Position numbers and translations under genes: made by a program
In this document: positions 16,773 through 25,120 of the stretch, piece by piece
Position numbering within the stretch: the stretch's first letter is position 1
Layout of the letters: each line of letters begins with the position of its first letter
Source of the DNA: Sphaerisporangium flaviroseum
GTDB taxonomy: Bacteria > Actinomycetota > Actinomycetes > Streptosporangiales > Streptosporangiaceae
Assembly (NCBI RefSeq): GCF_039537005.1
Contig: NZ_BAAAZR010000001.1
Coordinates: forward strand, 1,116,001-1,180,000
DNA: 64,000 bases
Direction of reading: 5' to 3'
The notes under the pieces: model-generated
The model's database searches: none
What the model saw: the letters and a program-made list of their open reading frames with translations, nothing else
What the model was told of the DNA's origin: nothing

Positions 16773-18703
16773 GCGCGCTGCTGATCGGCCTTCTGGCGGT
16801 CCCGCTGGCCGGGGCGGTCGTCCTCATGCTGCTCGCCCGGCCCTCCCAGCCATCCGAAGCCGGCGACCTGGTGAGTCTTTCGGTGTCGTCCGGGGCCGGC
16901 GGCCGGGAGGGTCTTTCCGCGCCGTCGGCGGCCGGTGACCGGGAGGGTCTCTCGGTCTTGTCCGGAGCCCCCGGGCTTTCCGTGCCGTTCATGCGGTGGT
17001 ACGGCCCGGTGGTCTCCGGTGTGACGCTGGTGCTCGCCATCGTGCTCGCGGTGTCGTTCGACTACGGCAGGGCCGCGCGGCCGCAGTTCGAGATCGACCG
17101 GGCCTGGATCCCCGGGCTGGACCTCCGCTTCCACCTCGGCGTGGACGGCATTTCGCTCCCGCTCGTGGTGCTCACCGCGCTGCTGACGTTCCTCTGCTTC
17201 CTCTACCTCGTACGGCACAAGCCCGACGGCGAACGGTTCGGGGCGCTGGTCTTCACGCTGCTGGTGCTCGAAGTCGGCATGATCGGGACGTTCCTCGCCC
17301 TCGACCTGCTGCTGTTCTTCGTCTTCTTCGAGATCGTGCTGATCCCCATGTACTTCGTGATCGCCGTCTGGGGCGGCAAGGAGCGCAGGGCGGCGGCGGT
17401 CAAGTTCATCCTGTACACGCTGCTCGGCTCCGCCGTACTGCTTCTCGGCCTGCTCCTGATCTGGGTTCACACCGGCACCCTGGACATGGTCCGGCTCGCG
17501 CAGGCACACGGTTCGGGGATGTCCCGGGCGGCGCAGATCCTGGCGTTCCTCGCGGTGGGCCTGGGCCTGGCCGTCAAGGCGCCGATGTGGCCGCTGCACA
17601 CCTGGCTCCCCGCCGCCCACACCGAGGCCCCGACGGTGGGATCGGTGCTGCTCGCGGGCGTGCTGCTCAAGATGGGCACGTACGGCTTCGCGCGCATCGC
17701 GATCCCCGTCCTCCCCGAGGGGGCAGCGGCGCTCGCCCCGTGGCTGGGCGCCTTCGCCGTCATGGGGATCGTGTACGGCTCGCTGGCCTGCCTGGCGCAG
17801 CGCGACCTGAAACGCATGATCGCCTACTCGTCGGTGGGCCACATGGGGTTCGTGCTGCTGGGGCTGGCGACGCTGACGCCTGTCGGAATGAACGCCGCGT
17901 TGTTCGGAAATGTCGCCCACGGTCTGATCACCGGGCTGCTGTTCTTCATCGCCGGGGCCATCAAGGAGCGGTACGGCACGGCGGAGATGTCCCGGCTGGG
18001 AGGCGGCATGCTGGGTCGGCTGCCGTATCTCGGATCCCTGCTGACGTTCGCCTGCGTCGCCTCGCTGGGGCTGCCCGGTCTCGCCGGGTTCTGGGGGGAG
18101 ATGCTCGCCCTGCTCGGCGCCTTCCGCCCGGCTCCGGGACTGTCCCGGCCGCTCTTCCTCGTCTTCATGGCCATCGGCGGCCTCGGCACGGTGCTGACCG
18201 CCGCGTACTTCCTGCTCATGCTCTCCCGCGTGACGCACGGCAGGCCGGACGAGCCTGAGGGCAGGCCGGACGGCCCCGGCGGCGAGGCGCCAGGACCGGC
18301 GGAGGAGCCGCTCGTCTCGACCGCCGAGGCCGACGAGGAGCCTCGCGTTCGCATCATCGAGGAGCCCGGAACCGGTGGGGAGGAGCGACCGGCCTTCGCG
18401 GAGGAGCCGTCCTTCGTGGAAACGGCCGCCCTGCCGGAGGAACCGTCCGGCCTCCCGGTCGAGCCGGTGGCCACCGAGGCCGCCCAGGCGCCCACGGCCT
18501 CCGAAGCGGCCGGGGTTCCGCCTCCCGGTGAGGGCGCCGGTCCTCTCCCGGTACTCGGGTTCGGGCGGCTGCGGGACGTGACCCCGTACGAGCTGGCCGC
18601 CTGGACGCCCCTGGTCGTCCTCACCGTGGTGCTGGGTCTGTGGCCCAAGGCGCTCCTGGCCGTGACCGATCCGGCGGTACAGGCATTCCTGGGGGCACGA
18701 TGA
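16769..18703 (+). CDS. nuoM: NADH-quinone oxidoreductase subunit M with two disordered insertions
   Basis: Antiporter-like subunit of 644 aa (usual about 500). Core motifs are FEIVLIPMYFVI (with the key Glu), VKAPMWPLHTWLPAAHTEAPT, and GSVLLAGVLLKMGTYGF. Two segments are atypical: a Ser/Gly-rich loop of about 45 residues after helix 1 containing a duplicated GREGLSAPS-like unit, and a Glu/Pro-rich stretch of about 95 residues (about 492-588) between the last two membrane helices. ATG 16769 overlaps the nuoL stop, and the nuoM stop overlaps the nuoN ATG (ATGA). Confidence 0.95.
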   Translation: MSALLIGLLAVPLAGAVVLMLLARPSQPSEAGDLVSLSVSSGAGGREGLSAPSAAGDREGLSVLSGAPGLSVPFMRWYGPVVSGVTLVLAIVLAVSFDYGRAARPQFEIDRAWIPGLDLRFHLGVDGISLPLVVLTALLTFLCFLYLVRHKPDGERFGALVFTLLVLEVGMIGTFLALDLLLFFVFFEIVLIPMYFVIAVWGGKERRAAAVKFILYTLLGSAVLLLGLLLIWVHTGTLDMVRLAQAHGSGMSRAAQILAFLAVGLGLAVKAPMWPLHTWLPAAHTEAPTVGSVLLAGVLLKMGTYGFARIAIPVLPEGAAALAPWLGAFAVMGIVYGSLACLAQRDLKRMIAYSSVGHMGFVLLGLATLTPVGMNAALFGNVAHGLITGLLFFIAGAIKERYGTAEMSRLGGGMLGRLPYLGSLLTFACVASLGLPGLAGFWGEMLALLGAFRPAPGLSRPLFLVFMAIGGLGTVLTAAYFLLMLSRVTHGRPDEPEGRPDGPGGEAPGPAEEPLVSTAEADEEPRVRIIEEPGTGGEERPAFAEEPSFVETAALPEEPSGLPVEPVATEAAQAPTASEAAGVPPPGEGAGPLPVLGFGRLRDVTPYELAAWTPLVVLTVVLGLWPKALLAVTDPAVQAFLGAR

Positions 18704-20214
18704 TCCAGTCGATCGACTACGCGGCGATCGCGCCTCCTCTGATCCTGGCGCTGGTGGCCGGGATGGTCCTGCTGCTCGACGCGTTCCTGCCGCGCACTCC
18801 CCGCACCCCGCTCACGCTCGGCCTCGTCACGATGGCCGGCGTGCTTGGAGCCCTGGCCGCCGTCGTGGCGCAGGCCGTACAGGGCGCCAGGCTGCGTACC
18901 TTCTGCGTCCCCGCCGGGCTTCCGGGGGCTCAGGTGTCGTGCTCGTTCGTCGTCGACGGCCTGACGCTCATCTTCGGCGGCGTCATCCTCGCCGCCGCCG
19001 TGGTCGTGGTCCTGCTGTCATGGGCGCAACTGGCAGAACGGGCCATCCCCACGGGGGAGTGGTACTTCCTCCTGTTGTGCACGCTGACCGGCGCCGTCAC
19101 GCTCCCCGCGTCCCGCGATCTGATCATGCTCGTGGTCGCGCTCGAGCTCGTCTCGCTTCCGGTCTTCGCGCTGACCGCCCTGAAGAGGTACGACGCCCGA
19201 GGCTCCGAGGCCGCGCTGAAGCTGTTCCTCGTCTCGGTGATCTCCACGGCCGTCATGCTCTTCGGCGTCTCGCTCCTCTACGGCCTGACCGGCTCGGTCC
19301 ACCTCGACCGCATCGCGGCGCGGCTCGACGGCACGACGCCCGACGCCGGATCGGCCGGCATCCTGGCCGGCGGGCTCGGTGAGGTGCCCGGCGGCGTGCT
19401 CACGGTCGCCGTCGTGCTCGTGCTCGCCGGGTTCGGGTTCAAGGTCGCCGCGGTTCCGTTCCACTTCTGGGCGGGGGACGTCTACCAGGGCGCGCCCGTC
19501 CCCGTGGCGGCGCTGCTGTCGGTGATCTCCAAGGCCGCCGGGTTCGCCGGCCTCATCCTGGTGCTCACCATCGCGCTGGCCGGCCAGGCAGGGCTATGGG
19601 CGCCGCTCGTGGCGGTGCTCGCCGCGCTGACCATGACCGCCGGCAACCTGCTGGCCCTACGGCAACGCCACGCCGTACGGCTGCTGGCGTGGTCGTCGGT
19701 CGCCCAGTCCGGCTACATCCTGGCTCCGCTGGGGGTGGCGGGGAAGACGGCGGCGGCGGCCTCCACCGCGTACCTGGCCATCTACGCGGCGATGAACATC
19801 GGCGCCTTCGCGGTCGTCATGCTGGTGAGCCGCACCCGGGAGCGCAACGAGCTGGACGACTATCGCGGGCTGGCGTTCCGCAGTCCCGCCGCGGCGCTCG
19901 CGCTCGGCTTCTTCCTGATCTGCCTGGCCGGCCTGCCGCCGGGACTCGCCGGGCTGTTCGCGAAGATCGTGGTCTTCCGGGAGATCGTCCACGGCGGCGC
20001 GGGCTGGCTGGCCGTGGTCATGGCGGTCAACACCGTGATCGGGCTCTACTACTACATCGCCTGGACCGCCCGCCTGTTCACCCCCGCACCCGGGCTCGCC
20101 GCGGATGCCGGCCGTACCACCGCGCGGCCGGTCACGATCGCCATCGCGGTCGCGGTGGTGGCATCGGTGGCCCTTTCCGTCGCACCCCAACTGGTCCTGT
20201 CCGCAGTCGGCTGA
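18700..20214 (+). CDS. nuoN: NADH-quinone oxidoreductase subunit N
   Basis: Antiporter-like membrane subunit of 504 aa with about 14 helices. Key segments are ALELVSLPVFALTAL near residue 145, GFGFKVAAVPFHFWAGDVYQ near 245 and ISKAAGF. ATG 18700 lies in an ATGA overlap with the nuoM stop; the open frame upstream is only the shadow of nuoM. It is the last nuo gene, and htpX begins 96 bp further on. Confidence 0.95.
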   Translation: MIQSIDYAAIAPPLILALVAGMVLLLDAFLPRTPRTPLTLGLVTMAGVLGALAAVVAQAVQGARLRTFCVPAGLPGAQVSCSFVVDGLTLIFGGVILAAAVVVVLLSWAQLAERAIPTGEWYFLLLCTLTGAVTLPASRDLIMLVVALELVSLPVFALTALKRYDARGSEAALKLFLVSVISTAVMLFGVSLLYGLTGSVHLDRIAARLDGTTPDAGSAGILAGGLGEVPGGVLTVAVVLVLAGFGFKVAAVPFHFWAGDVYQGAPVPVAALLSVISKAAGFAGLILVLTIALAGQAGLWAPLVAVLAALTMTAGNLLALRQRHAVRLLAWSSVAQSGYILAPLGVAGKTAAAASTAYLAIYAAMNIGAFAVVMLVSRTRERNELDDYRGLAFRSPAAALALGFFLICLAGLPPGLAGLFAKIVVFREIVHGGAGWLAVVMAVNTVIGLYYYIAWTARLFTPAPGLAADAGRTTARPVTIAIAVAVVASVALSVAPQLVLSAVG

Positions 20215-20310
20215 CAACCCCTAGGCCGGTCGCTTCTGACCAGGTGCGGGAACGTTCGGGCAGGCCGCGTACGTTGCCAGGAAAGAGCGCAACATCCGAG
20301 AGGGGGAAGG

Positions 20311-21165
20311 GTGCACAACAACGGCCTGCGTACCGCCGCCCTTCTGGGCGTCATGTCCGCCCTGATCCTCACCGTGGGAGCGTGGCTCGGAGGCGGTCGT
20401 GGTGTGCAGCTCGCCGTCCTCATCGCTCTGTTGATCAACGGGGTCTCCTACTTCTTCTCCGACCGCATCGCCCTGTCCGCCATGCGGGCGCGACCGGTCA
20501 GCGAGGTGGAGCAGCCCGCGCTCTACCGCATCGTGCGGGAGCTCTCCACCGACGCGCGGCAGCCCATGCCGAGGCTGTACATCTCGCCGACCATGCAGCC
20601 GAACGCCTTCGCCACCGGGCGCAACCCGCGCAGGGCGTCCATCTGTGTCACCTACGGCGTCCTGCAGGCGCTGAGCGAGCGCGAGCTCAGGGGCGTGGTC
20701 GCCCACGAGCTGTCGCACGTCTACAACCGCGACATCCTGATCTCCTCGATCGCGGCGGCGCTCGCCACGATCATCACGTACTGCAGCTACATCGCGGTCT
20801 TCTTCGGCGGCTCGGCCGACGACGACGATGGGCCCGGCTACATCGGGGCGCTGCTGATGATGATCCTCGGCCCGGTGGCCGCCGGGATGATCCAGATGGC
20901 GATCTCCCGGTCCCGGGAGTTCCAGGCCGACGAGTCGGGCGCCATGCTGACCGGTGACCCGCTGGGGCTCGCCTCGGCGCTGCGCAAGATCGAGCTGGGC
21001 ACGCGCAGGCTGCCGCTTCCCGAGGAGAGCCGCCTGACCTCGGCGTCCCATCTGATGATCGCCAACCCGTTTCGCGGCGCGGGGGTCGGGCGGTTGTTCT
21101 CGACCCATCCCTCCACCGCCGCCCGGGTCGCTCGCCTCGAACGCATGGCCGGCTACCGCCGCTGA
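20311..21165 (+). CDS. htpX: HtpX-type membrane metalloprotease
   Basis: M48-family zinc protease, 284 aa. Two N-terminal membrane helices (residues 9-29 and 33-53) are followed by the zinc site H132-E-L-S-H136 and the third-ligand segment SREFQADESGA near residue 205. Two further hydrophobic segments lie between them. It would degrade misfolded membrane proteins, facing the cytoplasm. GTG 20311 has AGGGGGAAGG immediately upstream. Position after nuoN matches what I recall for the second nuo cluster of Streptomyces; a role in quality control of the membrane arm is plausible but unproven. Confidence 0.93.
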   Translation: MHNNGLRTAALLGVMSALILTVGAWLGGGRGVQLAVLIALLINGVSYFFSDRIALSAMRARPVSEVEQPALYRIVRELSTDARQPMPRLYISPTMQPNAFATGRNPRRASICVTYGVLQALSERELRGVVAHELSHVYNRDILISSIAAALATIITYCSYIAVFFGGSADDDDGPGYIGALLMMILGPVAAGMIQMAISRSREFQADESGAMLTGDPLGLASALRKIELGTRRLPLPEESRLTSASHLMIANPFRGAGVGRLFSTHPSTAARVARLERMAGYRR

Positions 21166-21227
21166 TCCACCACGGTGCGGGCTCCTCTCGGCGCCGGACC
21201 GTCGGACAGGATGCGTACCCGGTGTAC

Positions 21228-21803
21228 TCAGGAGTGGCGGGTCACGGGATCGGTCTCGTCGGTGGTCAGCCCGGGCAGGCCGTCGATGCTCTCCCTGTTG
21301 TGCTTGGCGCGGTAGGCGCGCTTCTGCTGGACGTCCTTGCGCTGCGCCCACTGGTCGAGCAGCGGGCGGTCCTTGTCGAAGGTCATGAACGGGACCGAGT
21401 ACCCGCACGAGTCGGAGATGCGGTCGCACTCGACGACGATGACGGACCGGACGCCTGGGTGCGGGCCGAAGAGCTTGATCAGCTCGTCGAAGTCCTCGTC
21501 GTGCGGGGTGACGACCCGGCCGCGGCCGTACAGGCGGACGATGTTCGGCGGGCCCTGGAACGCGGCGAACATGATGGTGACGCGGCCGTTGTCGCGGATG
21601 TGGGCGATGGTCTCCACACCGCTGCCGTCGAGATCGAGGTAGGCGACCGTGGTGTCGTCCACGATGGCGAACGTGTCGGGATAGCCCTTGGGAGACATGT
21701 TGACGTGCCCGCCGTGCTCAGGAGCCGTCGCCACGAAGTAGACCGGCTGCTTGGAGATGAACTCACGCAGCCGGTCGTTCAGCGTTTCATGGACTTTGCC
21801 CAT
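21228..21803 (-). CDS. Pyridoxamine 5'-phosphate oxidase-family protein
   Basis: 191-aa split-barrel flavin-binding protein. The first half (FVATAPEHGGHVNMSPKG ... VAYLDLDGSGVETIAHI) matches the PNPOx-like fold binding FMN or F420. The C-terminal half (VVECDRISDSCGYSVPFM ... KRAYRAKHNRESIDGLPGL) is typical of the actinobacterial 'pyridoxamine oxidase' subgroup, whose members are often redox enzymes of unknown substrate. ATG 21803 has AGGAGGGGAA just upstream. Monocistronic. Confidence 0.85.
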   Translation of the reverse strand: MGKVHETLNDRLREFISKQPVYFVATAPEHGGHVNMSPKGYPDTFAIVDDTTVAYLDLDGSGVETIAHIRDNGRVTIMFAAFQGPPNIVRLYGRGRVVTPHDEDFDELIKLFGPHPGVRSVIVVECDRISDSCGYSVPFMTFDKDRPLLDQWAQRKDVQQKRAYRAKHNRESIDGLPGLTTDETDPVTRHS

Positions 21804-21900
21804 TTCCCCTCCTAGCCCCGCTCTTTGGGACTTTACCGGAGGGTGTGTCGCTGGCCAGCCGCAAGATCGAGGGGTGGAGAAGGACCGGAGGGCCTGTCGA

Positions 21901-22803
21901 TCACTCGCCGGGGAGCCACCAGATCCAGGGGTCGGTCCGGACCTTGAAGGAGTCGATCTTCTTCAGGTCGCCGGTCGACGGGTTCACCGTGCTGGCCGTG
22001 GCCCGGACGATCCCGCCACCCTCGCCCCTCACCGTGAGATGCCAGAGCGTGAGCTTGCCGGACTCATCCCAGAAGATCTGGTACGCCATGTTGTCGGAGC
22101 GAATCGGGAGGTCGACGGCCGGGGAGACCGCGTCCGTCGACAGGTCGTACTGCCGCAGGCGCGGCTTGCCGGAAGAGGGTTTGATCACGACCCCCACGGT
22201 CACCCCGTCGTCCGCGAGCGCGACCGGCGAATTGTTCGACACCACCTGCGGGACCTCGCGGCGCTCCGCCTCCTCGCCGTCGGTGTCGTAGACCGCGAAC
22301 TCCGTCGTGTTGTCACCGGTGAACCGGGACAGGAGGATCCGCCGGCCATCAGGGCTGAAGCCCTGGACGGTGTCGGCTCCGGGAAGTTTCCCGACCTGCC
22401 CGCCTCTCAGGTCGACGGCGAGCGTGGGCTTCTTGTCGCCGCTGTCCAGATAGTCGATGACCACCACGTCGCCGTCGGAGGAGAGGGTGATCTCCAGATC
22501 CAACATGCCGAGGCCCTTCGGGACCTTCGAGGTACCGCCCGGAAGGCTGCGAACCTTGCCGCTGATCACGTCCTTGCGGACCAGCTTGCGGTCGGACTTG
22601 CGGAAGTACACGATCTGCGTGCCATCCCCGCTGATGGCGAACGGGGCGCTGCTCTCCTTGTCGACCTTGCCACTGGCGGTTCTTGGGAAGACGGTGGCGT
22701 CGGGGAACTTCACGATCTTCCCGCTGCGCAGCGTCAGCTCCCAGACACCACAAGGCACGGGCGTATCACCCTTGGCACACCTGTCCAAGGAGGCATAACG
22801 CAC
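21901..22803 (-). CDS. Beta-propeller (TolB/WD40-like) protein, probably the mature part of a secreted protein
   Basis: 300 aa of repeated beta-blade sequence: ISGDGTQIVYFRKSDRK, LSSDGDVVVIDYLDSGD, FSPDGRRILLSRFTGD, ALADDGVTVGVVIK and so on, the pattern of TolB/YncE-type propellers. The GTG at 22803 gives no signal peptide. The frame upstream is open without a start, and a signal-peptide frame ending 14 bp away lies in another phase (22817-23002). A family member would be expected to have both parts in one frame, so a frameshift near 22850 probably separates them. Confidence 0.7.
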   Translation of the reverse strand: MRYASLDRCAKGDTPVPCGVWELTLRSGKIVKFPDATVFPRTASGKVDKESSAPFAISGDGTQIVYFRKSDRKLVRKDVISGKVRSLPGGTSKVPKGLGMLDLEITLSSDGDVVVIDYLDSGDKKPTLAVDLRGGQVGKLPGADTVQGFSPDGRRILLSRFTGDNTTEFAVYDTDGEEAERREVPQVVSNNSPVALADDGVTVGVVIKPSSGKPRLRQYDLSTDAVSPAVDLPIRSDNMAYQIFWDESGKLTLWHLTVRGEGGGIVRATASTVNPSTGDLKKIDSFKVRTDPWIWWLPGE

Positions 22804-22816
22804 GGCTTTTCCGGAT

Positions 22817-23002
22817 TTAGCGGTTAATGCGCTTTGTGCCTTGAGCGGCTTTCGTACCGTTGGCGATCTTCTTGGTGTTGGTGGCTTTTGTGGCCTTCGT
22901 AGTGGAGGCGGCTCCCGTTTGCGCCTCCACTGGGACGGCTAGCGCGTTGGCCGTAACGGCTGTAGCCACCGCGAGGAGGGCGATTCTGCGCGCTTGCTTC
23001 AT
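22817..23002 (-). CDS. Signal-peptide reading frame, probable 5' part of the propeller gene
   Basis: 61 codons from ATG 23002 with AAGGATC upstream. The first ~30 residues are a clear Sec signal peptide (KQARRIALLAVATAVTANALAVPVEAQ), followed by a Lys/Thr/Ala-rich stretch. It ends 13 bp before the propeller frame. In the alternative phase the sequence reads smoothly into the propeller (KAQSALTAKSGKAVRYAS), so the present stop may result from a single-base indel. It could also be a short secreted peptide. Confidence 0.5.
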   Translation of the reverse strand: MKQARRIALLAVATAVTANALAVPVEAQTGAASTTKATKATNTKKIANGTKAAQGTKRINR

Positions 23003-23144
23003 GGCGCGATCCTTTCGTCCCCCCAATAGATGCCATGAACGCATGAAATGTTCAGTCACAATTCGGCGACGACCTACACGGTGGTGCCACACGGACTGCG
23101 GTGAAGGGGGTGCCTGACGAGCGCGTGGCGTCTACCGTCACGGT

Positions 23145-23423
23145 ATGGGGCACTCCTCCTTCACCATCAGACTGAACGACGTCCAGACCGAGGCCCTGGT
23201 ACGCCAAGCGCATCTCGAAGGACGCCGGGTCGAAGACATCATTCGCAGTGCCGTACAACGGCACATCGAAGCCCGGCAGGCGGCGATCACTCTCATGTCG
23301 CGCTGGAGCCTGGACCGCGAAGACCTCGAAGCGGCGGCCGCCGCGCTCGACGTACCACCCTTGACCGACGAAGAGTGGACACAGGCCATCCGCCCGCCCA
23401 TGACCCGGACCCGGGTGTCATGA
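23145..23423 (+). CDS. Ribbon-helix-helix-like antitoxin
   Basis: 92-aa small protein. The N terminus (SFTIRLNDVQTEALVRQAHLEGRRVEDIIRSAV) has the strand-helix-helix pattern of RHH DNA-binding antitoxins; the acidic C-terminal part would neutralise a toxin. The stop overlaps the downstream PIN-like gene by 4 bp (ATGA). Order and coupling fit a type II toxin-antitoxin operon. Assignment is by pattern and context. Confidence 0.65.
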   Translation: MGHSSFTIRLNDVQTEALVRQAHLEGRRVEDIIRSAVQRHIEARQAAITLMSRWSLDREDLEAAAAALDVPPLTDEEWTQAIRPPMTRTRVS

Positions 23424-23806
23424 TCCCGGGACGTGTCCTCGATGTCAGTGCTCTTGTGGACATCGCCGTCGCCAAGACGCGCTACTCACGCCACGTCGTG
23501 GCGATGTGTCTCTACCGGGGAGGCGGCCTGTGTGTGCCGTCGACCGCGCTGGCCGCCGTGTACTCCATCGCACCGCTCGACACGCAGGCGGAGCTGTTCG
23601 ACCTGATCATGGGCCCGGGGGTCACCATCGACGACCTCACAGCAGGCAAGGCCCCCGACATCGGCGAACTCCTGGACGGCGCCAACGACGTCGTCGCCGG
23701 CCACGTGGTCTGGTGCGCACGCAACACCCACTGGCCCATCCTCACCGACCGAGGCGACCAACTAACCCTCCTGGACCCCCGCATAATGATCGACCCCATC
23801 CCTTAG
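23420..23806 (+). CDS. PIN-domain-like toxin (VapC-type ribonuclease candidate)
   Basis: 128 aa. The N terminus VLDVSALVDIA supplies the first PIN acidic residue (Asp8) and the C-terminal stretch NTHWPILTDRGDQL supplies late acidic positions (Asp110, Asp113), as in VapC RNases. The middle is more divergent than usual, so the active site is not fully certain. Its ATG overlaps the antitoxin stop. Likely role: tRNA or mRNA cleavage when released from the antitoxin. Confidence 0.6.
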   Translation: MIPGRVLDVSALVDIAVAKTRYSRHVVAMCLYRGGGLCVPSTALAAVYSIAPLDTQAELFDLIMGPGVTIDDLTAGKAPDIGELLDGANDVVAGHVVWCARNTHWPILTDRGDQLTLLDPRIMIDPIP

Positions 23807-23991
23807 CACCCGCCCCCGAGCGCTCCCGTTGCCGGCCATGGTCACGCTTGCACGTCCGCAGGGGAGCGGGGCCCGAGGCACAGGGGAACGCTTGCCCTGG
23901 TGGACGGCGCGCTCGGCCGTGTGCCCCGGATGTGCCCTCGGCAGACTTCGACCTGATGAACCACCAGATCAATGTCTTGGGAAGCAGCTGA

Positions 23992-24483
23992 TCAACGGTA
24001 GTTCGTGAACTGCAGGGCGATGTCGAGATCCTTGCCCTTGAGCAAGGCGATGACGTCCTGGAGCTCGTCCTTCTTCTTGGAGCTGACCCGGAGCTCTTCC
24101 CCCTGGATCTGCGCCTTGATCCCCTTAGGACCCTCGTCCCGGATGATCTTCGAGATCTTCTTGGCGTTCTCCTGGTCGATGCCCTCCTTGAGGCCGATGA
24201 CCAGGTGGTACTCCTTGCCGGACAGCTTGGGTTCGCCCGCGTCCAGCACCTTCAGGGACAGGCCCCGCTTGATGATCTTTTCCTTGAACACGTCCAGGAC
24301 GGCGTTCGCGCGTTCCTCGCTGTTGGCCTTGATCTCGATGTTGTTCTGACCCGACCAAGCGATGCCCGCGCCTGTGCCCTTGAAGTCGAAGCGATGCCCG
24401 ACTTCCTTGACCGTCTGGTTCAGTGCGTTGTCGACCTCCTGTCGGTCGATCTTGCTCACCACGTCGAAACTGCTGTCGGCCAT
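23992..24483 (-). CDS. YajQ-family nucleotide-binding protein
   Basis: 163 aa, UPF0234. Signature segments are MADSSFDVVSKIDRQEVDNAL at the N terminus, GHRFDFKGT, VSSKKKDELQDVIALLK and the end ALQFTNYR. The family has two ferredoxin-like domains; some members bind cyclic di-GMP or nucleotides. ATG 24483 starts the conserved sequence, with GAGAGGAC upstream; the frame extends further but without homology. It is convergent with the toxin gene and divergent from tRNA-Tyr. Confidence 0.93.
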   Translation of the reverse strand: MADSSFDVVSKIDRQEVDNALNQTVKEVGHRFDFKGTGAGIAWSGQNNIEIKANSEERANAVLDVFKEKIIKRGLSLKVLDAGEPKLSGKEYHLVIGLKEGIDQENAKKISKIIRDEGPKGIKAQIQGEELRVSSKKKDELQDVIALLKGKDLDIALQFTNYR

Positions 24484-24625
24484 CGGTATAGGTGTCCTCT
24501 CTCGTCCCTCCGACCCTAGCGACCCGAGGCGGGTGGCGTGGGGATCAGGGCACGGACAAACCGGTGTCACAGCCACGTCGGAAGTCCGCTATTCTTCTTC
24601 CTGTCGCTGCGAGAGCGGATGACAC

Positions 24626-24707
24626 GGCAGGTTGCCCGAGTGGCCAAAGGGAGCGGTCTGTAAAACCGTCGGCTCAGCCTACGCAAGTTCGAACCTTGCA
24701 CCTGCCA
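24626..24707 (+). tRNA. tRNA-Tyr (GTA)
   Basis: 82-nt class II tRNA. Acceptor stem GGCAGGT/ACCTGCC closes, anticodon loop CTGTAAA gives GTA, a long variable arm (CGGCTCAGCCTACG) follows, and the T arm GCAAG-TTCGAAC-CTTGC is intact. CCA is not encoded directly after the discriminator A (CACCA follows). A TATTCT at about 24589 could be the -10 box. A second copy of the 3' half lies at 25851, so this gene is the likely attachment site of an integrative element. Confidence 0.95.
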
Positions 24708-24717
24708 CACCAGCGTA

Positions 24718-24757
24718 AAGAGGCCCTGACCAGCAGAGATGCCGGTCAGGGCCTCTT
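24718..24757 (+). terminator. Rho-independent terminator after tRNA-Tyr
   Basis: Perfect 14-bp stem AAGAGGCCCTGACC / GGTCAGGGCCTCTT with a 12-nt loop, followed by CTTTTC. It lies 10 bp after the tRNA. Confidence 0.85.
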
Positions 24758-25120
24758 CTTTTCGTGCCCCTGAGTGACCGTCCTTCCCCGCTGTATCCCG
24801 TGGGATCCGGCACGCGGGTGGCACGTGACCAAGCCCTGTATCTCGCGTGAACGCGCACAGTTCCGCCTGCCTGATCGTCCTGTCTGCCGTCGTCCCACCC
24901 GTCAGGGGAGCGGGCCGGGTCAGGGGGTCAAGGTGGAGCGCCTCTACCGGACGAACGACCTTGACCCCTGGCCCTGGTCTGCTCGGTTTGTTCTGGGGCG
25001 ATGGCAGGCGGGACGAACAGGCTTCCACCTCAGCCAACTGCGGGCCTCGCCCTGATCCGATGATCATCCCGAAGCCCAGGCCCCGCCGGAGGCCGTTATT
25101 CCATCTCGTCGAGAGGGTCA
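24758..25120. other. Intergenic, no gene recognised
   Basis: About 360 bp between the tRNA-Tyr terminator and the cupin gene. Frames on both strands lack start/ribosome-site combinations and family similarity. It lies inside the interval bounded by tRNA-Tyr and its 3' copy, so it may be residual element DNA. Confidence 0.5.

Noticed and set aside
24567..25067. 166-codon minus frame over tRNA-Tyr
   Set aside because: It covers a tRNA and terminator and shows no similarity; antisense artefact.
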